DNA from: Methylorubrum zatmanii
GTDB taxonomy: Bacteria; Pseudomonadota; Alphaproteobacteria; Rhizobiales; Beijerinckiaceae
Length of the DNA: 64,000 bases
Reading direction: 5' to 3'
Assembly (NCBI RefSeq): GCF_014845115.1
Contig: NZ_NKUI01000011.1
Span: 1-64,000 of the forward strand
A program made the translations under genes and the position numbers. Every line of letters starts with the position of its first letter. The stretch's first letter is position 1. This document shows positions 1 to 8,395 of the stretch, piece by piece. The notes beneath the pieces are model-generated. The model searched no databases, had not been told where the DNA came from, and worked only from the letters and a program-made list of their open reading frames with translations.

Positions 1-12
1 CCACGCCGATTC

Positions 13-1278
13 TCACCCTGAGAGCGTCCATCGGTCGAGGAAGCGATAGTTGAGTTCCCCGAACACGCCCAGGCTGTCACGCAGATCGGTATATCGAGTC
101 AAGTTTCCGCGGCCGGGGTAAGCCAAAGTCAGCGTATCGATTGAATCTGTCGAGAAGAAATAATATCCGGCCATGCCGCTGAAGCCATTCACGGTCGGAT
201 CGCCGAAAGTCAGCCGGGTTTCATTTGAGATGTTTTTGGGATGGATCGTCGCCGAACCATTGCTCGCAGGTGCGGTATAGCGCTTGGTATACACGTCGGA
301 ATATTGGAACTGATTGGCCAGTTTGATGCCGTTCCCGAAATCATAGCTGAGATCGAAGATGCCGACATGGGCCGCGTTGGTATAGGTCGGCGCCGACGTC
401 ACGATGCTGTTCAGGCTCGAGAAGGGACGCGTCGACGCTTCGAAGGTCGGGCGATTGTTGAACGTGCGTGAATAGGTGAGCTTCGCCTCCAGCCCGGGAA
501 GCGCGGCTGGCCGGTACAGGAGCTTGAAGCGAAGGTTGCGGGTCTCGAGGTCGCGGTCGGTGCCGGTCCCGTCGAAGGCCGGGTTGACGTAGTGGATGAC
601 ATTGTCACGTGCGTAATAGTCGAGCGCCAGCCTTGCGGCGACCTCTTCGGAAATCGGCACGTTGAGCATCGCGGCGGCACGCATCAGATCGCGCGTCCCG
701 TAGACCGCCTGGAACCTGGATTCCGGAACGAAAGTCGGATCGTTCGTACGGATGATGATCGCGCCGGCGATGCTGTTGGCACCTTGAGAGATCGTTTGTG
801 GCCCGCGGAAGACTTCGATTGAATTGACGTCCCAGATCGGCACGTTTCCGAAGACGAGTTCGTTATAGGTCAGGTTGTGCCCATCGATATTGACGACGGT
901 CCGCGGAACGGTGCCGCCGAAGAATGCGGTCGCGCCGGAATTCGGGCCTTCGCTGTCCTGGCCGCGAATGGTCGGGGCGCCTCCCAATCCTCCCGAGGCG
1001 GAAAAATTGACGTTCGGCGTGCCGAGCAGGGCGTCGGAGACCGAGTTGCGGTTCACGTCCCGCTCAATGTCTTCTCGGGTCAGGACGCTCACGGACGAGG
1101 CCGTTTGTTGGAGCGGACGGGTGATCTTCTCGCCGCTGACGGAGATCTCTTCGAGCTGCATCGCTGTCTGAGTCGCCGCTCCGCCGGCATCCTGAGCGAT
1201 GCCCGGAGTTCCGAACATGCAGAGAAGCGCCGCGGCGCTGACGCCGCGCAGCAGATGATCGACGGAGTGGGTCGGCAT
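13..1278 (-). CDS. TonB-dependent receptor, N-terminal part; frame broken near window edge
   Basis: Outer-membrane receptor for an iron chelate or similar ligand. I chose the ATG at 1278 because it gives a signal peptide ending near GIAQ; an earlier in-frame start at 1389 adds residues that do not look coding. After the signal come a TonB-box-like stretch (LEEISVSG), the plug domain (SVLTREDIERD, IEVFRGPQ, GAIIIRTNDP) and the first barrel strands (LNYRFLDRW). A TGA at 13-15 ends the protein at about 421 residues, while the family usually runs to 650-800. Reading past the TGA in another frame gives VRIGV, which fits a continuing beta strand, so a one-base frameshift is likely. It lies beside an IclR regulator and a FepBDG-like importer, which supports a role in ferric-chelate uptake. 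The ligand cannot be read from the sequence. Confidence 0.8.
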   Translation of the reverse strand: MPTHSVDHLLRGVSAAALLCMFGTPGIAQDAGGAATQTAMQLEEISVSGEKITRPLQQTASSVSVLTREDIERDVNRNSVSDALLGTPNVNFSASGGLGGAPTIRGQDSEGPNSGATAFFGGTVPRTVVNIDGHNLTYNELVFGNVPIWDVNSIEVFRGPQTISQGANSIAGAIIIRTNDPTFVPESRFQAVYGTRDLMRAAAMLNVPISEEVAARLALDYYARDNVIHYVNPAFDGTGTDRDLETRNLRFKLLYRPAALPGLEAKLTYSRTFNNRPTFEASTRPFSSLNSIVTSAPTYTNAAHVGIFDLSYDFGNGIKLANQFQYSDVYTKRYTAPASNGSATIHPKNISNETRLTFGDPTVNGFSGMAGYYFFSTDSIDTLTLAYPGRGNLTRYTDLRDSLGVFGELNYRFLDRWTLSG

Positions 1279-1743
1279 GGGAAGTCTCGTGACCGGGGAA
1301 GCACTTTGGGCGGAATGGGGCGGAACGATCGCTCGCCATCTCCTGACGCCGCCGTTCCACAATCCATGATGCATTCCGCAGGTCAACACGTGGACGGGAG
1401 GTGAGGCCTTCTTCGCTGCAGGTGTGGCGGATTAATCACTTGGTTTGTCTTTTTGATAATCTTTCAAAACTGCAATTGCCCCTATTCGTGGAGCAAGATT
1501 AGCCAGCCGATGCTGGATGGCCGCCCGACGCGGCATCTGATCGGCAGCGCTGTTCACGCCGACCGGAATCGTCGGAGAGCCGTATCCGGTCGGGTCGCCC
1601 CGGGCCGGATACGGTTCCAGGTCTTGTTGTGACGCGCTTTCTTTCGACGCGCCGGATGCTACATCCCCGGCGAGCCGTTCCAGGTCCGTCGGATCGGCGC
1701 CGATCGGCCGCTGGCTTCGGGAACTTGGGAGGCCGGGGAAGGC
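1279..1743. promoter_or_regulatory. Divergent intergenic region, TonB receptor / iclR
   Basis: This 465-base stretch holds no gene I can support. It includes an AT-rich patch at about 1430-1500, which stands out in this GC-rich sequence and contains the near-palindrome TTGATAATCTTTCAA. It is the natural place for promoters of the receptor (leftward) and the IclR gene (rightward) and for a regulator-binding site. I could not assign a Fur, Irr or IclR operator with confidence. Confidence 0.4.
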
Positions 1744-2520
1744 ATGAACGTGCGTCGTCAGATCAGCGATGACGGCCAGCCGGCGGCCAAGCGTTCCGCG
1801 ACCATCCAATCGGTCTCCATCGCGTTTCGGTTTCTCGATCTGCTCGCCCGTGCCGAAGGGCCGCTGGTGCTGGGCGAAATCGCCCGCCGCGGGCGCACCG
1901 GAACCTCCACCGCCCACCGCTACATGCGCAGCCTCGTGCAGGAGCGTCTCGCCGCCCAGGACGAACTGGGCCGCTACGATCTCGGTCCTGCCGCGCTCAG
2001 CATCGGCGTCCTGGCCCTGCGCCGGATCGAGCCTGTCGAGATCGCGGCGCGAGCGATGCGGCTGCTCTCGGCACGCTTGGCCGCGAGCTGTGGGGTCGCG
2101 ATCTGGACGGAGCGCGGCCCGACGATCGTGCGATGGTACCGGAGCGCGGGATTCACGATCAGCACGGTCAGCCTCGGCGACGTGCTCCCCCTGGACAGCA
2201 CCGCCTGCGGAATGGTCTTTCAGGCCCACCTTCCGGGCGAGGTGATCACGGCGGCACGCCGACGCCAGCCGGCGGCGTTCCGAGGCACGCAGCCCGCACG
2301 CGCCGAGCTGGCCGCCGTCCGCGAGGCCGGAATCGCGGAACTCGACGAGCGCCTGTTCCGGCAACTGACCGGCAAGGCGGCGCCGGTCTTCAATGCGCTG
2401 GGCGACATCGCCTGCGTGGTGACGACCGTCTCGCATGTCGATGTGGCGGAGGCGGAGGGCCATCGGGCTGCGCTGCTCGACGCGGCGCGGCACAGCACGT
2501 CGGACGCCGGCCCCCCCTGA
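1744..2520 (+). CDS. IclR-family transcriptional regulator
   Basis: Predicted 258-residue DNA-binding regulator. The N-terminal winged helix is visible at about residues 20-80 (SIAFRFLDLLARAEGPLVLG, then TSTAHRYMRSLVQE). The C-terminal effector domain carries the usual IclR pattern of a glycine-rich stretch and LDSTACGMVF. It starts at an ATG preceded by the AT-rich divergent region. IclR proteins usually sense small organic acids or aromatic compounds. It sits between a TonB receptor and a ferric-chelate ABC importer, where a Fur/Irr-type iron regulator or an AraC-type siderophore sensor would be more usual. It may therefore sense the organic part of the chelate, which is inference. Its 3' end faces the importer operon, 21 bases away. 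Confidence 0.85.
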   Translation: MNVRRQISDDGQPAAKRSATIQSVSIAFRFLDLLARAEGPLVLGEIARRGRTGTSTAHRYMRSLVQERLAAQDELGRYDLGPAALSIGVLALRRIEPVEIAARAMRLLSARLAASCGVAIWTERGPTIVRWYRSAGFTISTVSLGDVLPLDSTACGMVFQAHLPGEVITAARRRQPAAFRGTQPARAELAAVREAGIAELDERLFRQLTGKAAPVFNALGDIACVVTTVSHVDVAEAEGHRAALLDAARHSTSDAGPP

Positions 2521-2541
2521 TACCGCCGGCCCGTGGTCGGG

Positions 2542-3576
2542 TCAGACCTTCCTGCTGCTCGCAAGCAACCAGAGCAAATACAGCCCGCCGACCAGGCCGG
2601 TCGTCAGCCCGATCGGCATGCTGATGTGAAACGGTGATCGCTGGCCGATCAGATCCGCCAGCAGAAGCAGGGCGGCCCCCATCGCCGCCGCCGCGACAAG
2701 CGGCACGTCCGGCGACCGGCCGAGCCGCTTGGCGAGTTGGGGAGCCGCCAGGGCGATGAAGGCGATCGGGCCGGCCGCGGCCGTGGCCGTCGCGGTCAGC
2801 GCCACGGCCGTCATCACCATCACCAGCCGTGTTCGTTCCACGGGGACGCCGAGCTGGCTCGCCGCGTCGTCGCCCATCTCGAGCAGGGAGAGCCGCCGGC
2901 CGTAGCGGAGGGCGACGGGAACGATCAGCACCAGCGCGGCGGCCGCGGGCACGGCATGCGACCAGCTTCGCGCCGTCAAGGATCCGGCGAGCCAGACCTG
3001 TGCCGAGATGGCTCTGTCGAGGTCGCCGAATACCAGCAGCACCGTGTTGACGCCGGTCAGCGTTGTCCCGACACCGATTCCCACCAGCACCAGCCTGTAG
3101 CCGCCGGTGGTGTGTCCCCTCATCGCCAGCAGGAACACGAGGGTCGCCGTCGTCATGCCGGACACCACGGCCGCGACCGAAACGGCCAGAGGGCCGGCAT
3201 CGAACAGGATGATCTGGATGATCGCACCGGTGGCCGCGCCGGTGGTGAAGCCGATGATGTCGGGCGATCCGAGCGGGTTGCGCGAAATCGACTGGAAGAT
3301 CGACCCGGCCATTCCGAGCGACGATCCGACGAAGAGGGCGGTCAGCACCCGCGGGAGCCTGAGGCCCAGGATCACGCGCCCGGCGATCGGGCCGGCATCG
3401 CCTCCGACCAGGACCTTCAGAATCTCTCCCGGGGTGAAGACGAGGGTGCCGCTCCCCAGGAGGGCCGCCGCCAGCGTCAGACAGATGCCCGACAACGCCA
3501 CGCAGAGCAGGGCGACGCGCGGCCGCCACCGCACCGAATAGGGGCCGAGCCGAAGCACGGAGACGGATGCGCTCAT
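2542..3576 (-). CDS. FecCD-family iron-chelate ABC permease (FepG-like)
   Basis: Inner-membrane permease of 344 residues with about nine or ten hydrophobic segments. Family motifs are LRLPRVLTALFVGSSLGMAG near the N-terminus and the NPLGSPDIIGF loop, the conserved FecCD contact with the binding protein and ATPase. A GPIAFIALAAPQLAKR segment lies in the C-terminal half. The start ATG overlaps the stop of the upstream permease gene by four bases (ATGA at 3573-3576), which indicates translational coupling. With the next gene it should form the heterodimeric channel. It is last in the leftward binding protein - permease - permease operon. Confidence 0.92.
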   Translation of the reverse strand: MSASVSVLRLGPYSVRWRPRVALLCVALSGICLTLAAALLGSGTLVFTPGEILKVLVGGDAGPIAGRVILGLRLPRVLTALFVGSSLGMAGSIFQSISRNPLGSPDIIGFTTGAATGAIIQIILFDAGPLAVSVAAVVSGMTTATLVFLLAMRGHTTGGYRLVLVGIGVGTTLTGVNTVLLVFGDLDRAISAQVWLAGSLTARSWSHAVPAAAALVLIVPVALRYGRRLSLLEMGDDAASQLGVPVERTRLVMVMTAVALTATATAAAGPIAFIALAAPQLAKRLGRSPDVPLVAAAAMGAALLLLADLIGQRSPFHISMPIGLTTGLVGGLYLLWLLASSRKV

Positions 3577-4628
3577 CGTCTGCTCATGCGAAACCGGCGG
3601 ACGGTGACGATGAAGAACGGTCCTCCGAGAAGTGCCGTCACGATGCCGGCCGGAATTTCGGACGGCGCTACGATCACACGGCCGGCGCTATCGGCCGCGA
3701 GCAGCAGGATCGCGGCGAAGAGGCCGGAGAAGGGAAGGATCCAGCGATGATCGGGCCCGGCGACCGCCCGGGCGAGGTGCGGCGCGATCAGGCCGACGAA
3801 CCCGATGGGGCCGGTCGCTGCGGTGGCCGCGCCGGTCAGCACCATCACGGCGAGGCAGGACACCAGCCAGGTCCGGCGAGGATCGGCGCCGAGAGCTTGG
3901 CCGAGATCCTTGCCCAGCGCCATGGCATTCAGGCTGTCGACGCTCGCCACGGACGTGGCGATCCCCGCCGCCAGCGAAACGGCCAGCACCACGACGGCCT
4001 CGAAGCTGGCGCGTTCCAGCGATCCCGCCATCCAGATCCGGAAGTCGTCGAAGACCGTGGGCGACGCATTGAGGATGATGATGCCGGTCAAGGCCCCCAG
4101 GGTCACCGAGATCCCGGCGCCCGCCAGAAGCAGCCGAACGGGATCGACGCCGGTCTCGTGGGCGCGACCGAGGAGGAACACGGCCATGCCTGCGAACCCG
4201 GCCCCGAGGGCAGCGAACACCATGGTATCGGCGACGCCGGTCAGGCCGAACAGGGCGACGGCGAGGATGACGGCCGTCGCCGCCCCCCAGTTGATGCCGA
4301 GCAATCCGGGCTCGGCCAGGGGATTGCGCGTCAGGGCCTGCATGAGCGCCCCCGCATATCCGAGCCCGGCACCGCTGAGAAGGGCGGTGAGCATGCGCGG
4401 CAGGCGAACCTCCCGCACCACCAAGTGCAGGTCGTTGCCAGGGTCGTAGGCGAGGAGGGCATCGAGCACGATCCGTGGGGGCACCGGCCGGGAGCCGATC
4501 GCCAGACTCGCCATGGCCAGACACGCGAGGGCGGCCCCTCCGGTGCCGAGCCACCCTCGGCGCCGGCGTTGGCGCTGGCGCCGGACCGCCCGTCGATCGG
4601 CCTCCATCGATGTCACGCCGACGCTCAC
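3573..4628 (-). CDS. FecCD-family iron-chelate ABC permease (FepD-like)
   Basis: Second channel subunit, 351 residues and multi-spanning. It has the family motifs VRLPRMLTALLSGAGLGYAG, the NPLAEPGLLGIN loop, and a GPIGFVGLIAPHLAR stretch near the C-terminus. The predicted start is a GTG at 4628 that overlaps the TGA of the binding-protein gene by four bases (GTGA); an internal ATG at residue 8 is an alternative. The N-terminus is basic before the first membrane segment. It pairs with the downstream FepG-like protein. The family takes in vitamin B12, haem or ferric siderophores; the FepB-like partner makes a catecholate or related ferric chelate more likely. Confidence 0.92.
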   Translation of the reverse strand: MSVGVTSMEADRRAVRRQRQRRRRGWLGTGGAALACLAMASLAIGSRPVPPRIVLDALLAYDPGNDLHLVVREVRLPRMLTALLSGAGLGYAGALMQALTRNPLAEPGLLGINWGAATAVILAVALFGLTGVADTMVFAALGAGFAGMAVFLLGRAHETGVDPVRLLLAGAGISVTLGALTGIIILNASPTVFDDFRIWMAGSLERASFEAVVVLAVSLAAGIATSVASVDSLNAMALGKDLGQALGADPRRTWLVSCLAVMVLTGAATAATGPIGFVGLIAPHLARAVAGPDHRWILPFSGLFAAILLLAADSAGRVIVAPSEIPAGIVTALLGGPFFIVTVRRFRMSRR

Positions 4629-5587
4629 GGCTTGGCGAAGGTGGCGCGAACCGTCTCGATGACCTGACGGGCGGAATACGGGTCGATCCGGAAGGAGGTC
4701 AGGCCGAGCGGGTGGACCCGCTTCCCGAGCACCGCTGGGTGGTTCGCGAGCACCGGCTCCGCCAGGAATGCATCCACGTCCCTGTCCGTGGCACGCAGGA
4801 GGAAGACCGTGTCGCCCGTGATCGCGGCCGAGAGATTCTCGCGGGAGAAGAACGCGAAATCCGAGGCACGCGCCGTGTTCGGCTTCAGCTCCGGCGGCAC
4901 GGTCGCGATCTCGAAGCCAAGCGCCTTGAGAAGCAGCGAGACCGGACTCGTGGGGCGTGCCACCGAGTAGCTGCCGGCGATGTTGTAGCCGACGATGCTG
5001 ACTTTGGCCCCGCGCGGGTCGATGGCGCGCGCCGCCTGCGCAAGTTCGGCCTCGAATTGCCCGACCGCGACGTTCGCCTCGGCTTCGAGGCCCAGGGCCC
5101 TGCCCAGTTCGGTGGCGATTTCCTGCCAGGAATGGGTGGAGTAATCGACGACGACGGATGGAATGCCCAGCGCCTCGAGTTCGGGCCGGTGCGACAGGAC
5201 GCTGTCCCGCCCGGTGGAGGACAGGATCACCAAGTCCGGCTTGGCGCCGATCACCGCCTCGATGTCGAAGTTCACATTCGGATAGAGGATCTTGACGCCC
5301 TTGCGGTCAGCCTCCCGAGCCCATTGCGAAAAAAAGCCTTTGGCATCGGTGAGCGGGCCCGGCGTGGTGGCGGCCGTGGCGATCAGCGGCGCGTCGATCG
5401 CCAGCAGGATTCCCGTGACGCTCGGCGTCGTCGAGACGATCCGCTTCGGCTGTGCCGCCAATGTCGTCCGGCCGGCGGCGTCCGTGATCGTGCGAGGCCA
5501 GCCGCCGGCTTGAGCGCGAACCGGACCGGCATCGATGCCGGCGGCGCCAAGCACGAGGAGGACAAGGAGCAATCTGAGGAACGGCAT
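4625..5587 (-). CDS. FepB-like ferric-siderophore periplasmic binding protein
   Basis: Soluble 320-residue binding protein with an N-terminal signal peptide (cleavage near VRAQA). The start of the mature protein (WPRTITDAAGRTT, then PKRIVSTTPSVTGILLAIDAP) and the following GFFSQWAREADRKGVK block closely resemble enterobactin-type FepB proteins. It should deliver the chelate from the periplasm to the FepDG-like permeases encoded directly downstream with a four-base overlap. It is transcribed divergently from the ATPase gene across 250 bases that probably contain the promoters of both units. Assignment to the FepB subfamily is strong, but the real ligand could be another catecholate, an aminocarboxylate or a mixed siderophore. 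Confidence 0.88.
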   Translation of the reverse strand: MPFLRLLLVLLVLGAAGIDAGPVRAQAGGWPRTITDAAGRTTLAAQPKRIVSTTPSVTGILLAIDAPLIATAATTPGPLTDAKGFFSQWAREADRKGVKILYPNVNFDIEAVIGAKPDLVILSSTGRDSVLSHRPELEALGIPSVVVDYSTHSWQEIATELGRALGLEAEANVAVGQFEAELAQAARAIDPRGAKVSIVGYNIAGSYSVARPTSPVSLLLKALGFEIATVPPELKPNTARASDFAFFSRENLSAAITGDTVFLLRATDRDVDAFLAEPVLANHPAVLGKRVHPLGLTSFRIDPYSARQVIETVRATFAKP

Positions 5588-5837
5588 CGTCGCTTTGCTT
5601 CAGGCCTCGGACGTGACCGAGCGCGCCACAGGCGGCGCTCCTTATGGCGGATTGCATCCCGCATTGCGAGAAGAACCTGTTGTCGTGTAATGCCGGTGCG
5701 AGCAAGGTCGCGCGGCCGAGACACTCTCACGGCAGCAACTCGGACCCGGAGACCATCCAGGTCTTGCAGGTTCATCGTCGGGCCAGACTTTTGGAAATAG
5801 TTGAAAGGACTCGGATGCCGTCTGTGGTCCGGCTGAG

Positions 5838-6719
5838 ATGAGGGAGAAGCCGTGCGCAGCGCGGCACACGGCGATCTCGCCGAGTGTCGGCGCCCCCCCG
5901 AAGCCGCCGCCCGGGACGCCCCCCCGGACGCATCGCTTGCAGGCCGACCGCGTCACGCTTCGCTATGAAGCGCGCACGATCTCGACAGACCTGTCGATCG
6001 CCATCGCCGACGGCTCGTTCACGGTGATCGTCGGCTCCAACGCCTGCGGCAAGTCGACCTTGTTACGGGCCCTGTCGCGTCTCCTGATCCCGAGCTCCGG
6101 GCACGTCGTTCTCGATGGACGGCACATTGCCGACCAGCCCGCCAAAGACGTGGCGCGGCGACTCGGCCTCCTCCCCCAGACGGCGACCGCTCCCGATGGC
6201 ATCACCGTCGCCGATCTCGTCGCCCGGGGGCGCTACCCGCATCAGTCGTTTCTGCGGCAATGGTCCATCGGCGATGCCCAGGCCGTCGCGGCGGCCCTGG
6301 CCGCGACGGGCGTGACCGATCTCAGCGAGCGGCTCGTCGACGAACTCTCCGGCGGCCAGCGCCAACGCGTCTGGATCGCGATGGTCCTCGCCCAGGAGAC
6401 GCCGATCCTTCTGCTCGACGAACCGACGACCTTCCTCGACATCGCCCACCAGATCGACCTGCTCGACCTGCTCGCCGACCTCAACACCCAGGGCCGGACG
6501 GTCGTGGCGGTGCTGCACGATCTCAATCAGGCCTGCCGCTACGCGTCGCATCTCGTAGCAATGAAGGGCGGCGCCATCGTCGCCGAGGGCAGCCCATCCA
6601 CGATCGTGACACCGTCACTGGTCGAGGAGGTCTTCGGCCTGCCCTGTATCGTGATCCCCGATCCGATCGCAGGCACTCCACTGGTCGTCCCGCGCGGCCG
6701 AAAGGCGATCCGCCCATGA
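5838..6719 (+). CDS. FepC-like ferric-chelate ABC transporter ATPase
   Basis: Cytoplasmic ATPase of 293 residues. It shows Walker A GSNACGKST, the Q-loop LLPQTATAPDGITVADLV, the signature LSGGQRQR, Walker B ILLLDEPTTFLD and the switch histidine in AVLHDLNQA. The N-terminus carries about 35 proline-rich residues before the ABC fold (VTLRYEARTIS). No better downstream start is evident, so the true start may be later or the extension real. It powers the FepDG-like permeases although it is encoded on the opposite strand from them. Its stop overlaps the start of the flavin monooxygenase gene by four bases (ATGA at 6716-6719), so the two are co-expressed. Confidence 0.92.
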   Translation: MREKPCAARHTAISPSVGAPPKPPPGTPPRTHRLQADRVTLRYEARTISTDLSIAIADGSFTVIVGSNACGKSTLLRALSRLLIPSSGHVVLDGRHIADQPAKDVARRLGLLPQTATAPDGITVADLVARGRYPHQSFLRQWSIGDAQAVAAALAATGVTDLSERLVDELSGGQRQRVWIAMVLAQETPILLLDEPTTFLDIAHQIDLLDLLADLNTQGRTVVAVLHDLNQACRYASHLVAMKGGAIVAEGSPSTIVTPSLVEEVFGLPCIVIPDPIAGTPLVVPRGRKAIRP

Positions 6720-7993
6720 CCGGCACAAGACAGCTGCACATCGGCTTGAGCCTCACACCGACTTGGCTGAAGGGGGGGAATGCGGTGCCGGGCGATCCGG
6801 GCACGGGCGGCGATCCGGTCGCGTTCCATCTCGACCTTGCCCGCGCGGCCGAGCGGGCGAAGCTCGACTTCGTCTTCAAGCCGGATGCCCTTCTGCTCTA
6901 TCCGCCAAGGGCGGCCGTGCCGCGGGCACTGGCGGGCCTCGACCCCACCATCCTGCTCTCGGCCATCGCTCGGGGCACCGAGAGGATCGGGCTCGTCACG
7001 ACGATCTCGACGAGTTTCAATGCGCCCTACGCCGCAGCGCGGCAGATTCAGTCGCTGCAATGGGTGAGCGACGGCAGGGCGGGCGTTAACGTCGTCACGT
7101 CGATCGAAGGGGCGGAGAATTTCGGTGAGGCCGGGATGCCGCCGCCGGACATCCGCTACCGGAAGGCGGCAGAGTTCACGGATGTGTTGCGGGCTCTGTG
7201 GCGGAGCTATCCCGAGGCCGCCCTCGACGGTGCCGCGATGTGCTCACCGATCGATCACAAGGGAGAATTCTTCAGCGTCAGGGGGCCGCTCAATGTTCCC
7301 GGCCATGCGGCCGGCCCGCCTGCCCTGTTTCAGGCCGGTGCCTCCGAGACCGGCCGCGACTTCGCTGCAGCCATCGCCGACGCCACCTTCGCGGCCGCGC
7401 CGGATATGGAGGCGGGGGTCGCGCTGCGCACGGATCTCCGCCGCCGTGCCGGACGGCATGGCCGGAATCCCGACGACGTGCGCGTTCTGCCCGGTCTCCA
7501 TTTCTTCCTTGCCGAGACGCGCGAGGATGCGTGGGAGATGCATCGGCGTGCCCATGCCCATCTCACGGACCAGCAGCGCCGCGCCTGCGTGATGTCGGTG
7601 CTCGGGCTCGATCTTGGCTCGCTCGCCCCCGATGCCCGCGTGACGCCTGACATGCTGCCGTCCCGCGATAGACCCGTCCGCAGTCGCACCCATGCCGACC
7701 TCCTGCGTCGCTTCATCGAAACGCACGCACCGAGCGTTGCGGACCTGCTGACACGGCCCGAGGTCGTCGGCTCGGCGCACTGGGTCTGCGTGGGCACGGT
7801 GGAGGACGTCGCGTCCGACATCGAGCGCTGGTTTCAGGCCGGAGCGATGGACGGCTTCATCGCCTTGCCCGGCGGCTCCGCCAACTCCCTGCGGCTGTTC
7901 CTGGACGTTCTGGTGCCGGTGCTCGCCGAGCGGGGCCTGTTCCGCCGGAAATACCAGGGCTCGACACTCAGGGATCATCTGGGCTTGGCCTGA
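6716..7993 (+). CDS. LLM-class flavin monooxygenase, NtaA/SnaA/DszA type
   Basis: Predicted reduced-FMN-dependent monooxygenase of 425 residues, the usual length for this branch of the bacterial luciferase superfamily. It starts at the ATG overlapping the fepC-like stop. Family features are HIGLSLTPTWLKGG at the start, DPTILLSAIARGTERIGLVTTISTSF, the flavin-site block QWVSDGRAGVNVVTS, and a C-terminal DGFIALPGG segment. Characterised relatives oxidise NTA, EDTA, dibenzothiophene sulfone or pristinamycin. Tight coupling to an iron-chelate importer suggests that it modifies or destroys the imported chelator, releasing iron; that is inference. No flavin reductase is encoded nearby, so reduced FMN must come from elsewhere. 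Confidence 0.88.
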   Translation: MTGTRQLHIGLSLTPTWLKGGNAVPGDPGTGGDPVAFHLDLARAAERAKLDFVFKPDALLLYPPRAAVPRALAGLDPTILLSAIARGTERIGLVTTISTSFNAPYAAARQIQSLQWVSDGRAGVNVVTSIEGAENFGEAGMPPPDIRYRKAAEFTDVLRALWRSYPEAALDGAAMCSPIDHKGEFFSVRGPLNVPGHAAGPPALFQAGASETGRDFAAAIADATFAAAPDMEAGVALRTDLRRRAGRHGRNPDDVRVLPGLHFFLAETREDAWEMHRRAHAHLTDQQRRACVMSVLGLDLGSLAPDARVTPDMLPSRDRPVRSRTHADLLRRFIETHAPSVADLLTRPEVVGSAHWVCVGTVEDVASDIERWFQAGAMDGFIALPGGSANSLRLFLDVLVPVLAERGLFRRKYQGSTLRDHLGLA

Positions 7994-8395
7994 GCGATCC
8001 GCTCCGGGGGACACGGGGCAATCCCAGGGTAGCCGCACGGGGCCGTCGACGATCATTCCCGGCTGGCCTGCTCCGGGAGCGAGACCCGAACGAGCGGCGC
8101 GGCCCCTGCCTTGCGTTCCTCTTCAACGCCCTGCGCCTCTTCCGCCGCCACGTCTCGATCTTGCTCCTCCATTCGCGGTGGGAAGGGCACCGGCCGCGCC
8201 GAGGCTGGCGAAGCCGATCCTGCCGTGCGTCCGGGCCGCCTTGGACACGAAGTTGCAGGCAAGGGAACCCCTGGGTTGGGCGATCCCATTGCCCCCGTCA
8301 AAGGCGACGTCCTCGGTTCGATGAGCTCCTGCGCGGCCTCTTTGGAGCGGCCTCTCGGAGCCGATTACCGACAAACTTCCCGCTTGCGCACAGCC
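7994..8395. other. Intergenic, no gene supported
   Basis: These 402 bases lie between the converging flavin monooxygenase and L,D-transpeptidase genes. Short open frames exist on both strands (for example 8053-8301 on the minus strand), but none has a convincing ribosome-binding site or recognisable product. I see no clear terminator with a T-run. Confidence 0.4.

Noticed and set aside
5588-5837. Possible Fur/Irr box between the fepB-like and fepC-like genes (AT-rich CTTTTGGAAATAGTTGAAAG near 5790)
   Set aside because: Only weak dyad symmetry and no match to the Fur, Irr ICE or RirA consensus that I can defend by eye; a motif scan would be needed.
8053-8301. Possible 82-residue minus-strand protein between the monooxygenase and ldt genes
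   Set aside because: No ribosome-binding site, membrane segment or family resemblance; composition matches random GC-rich sequence.
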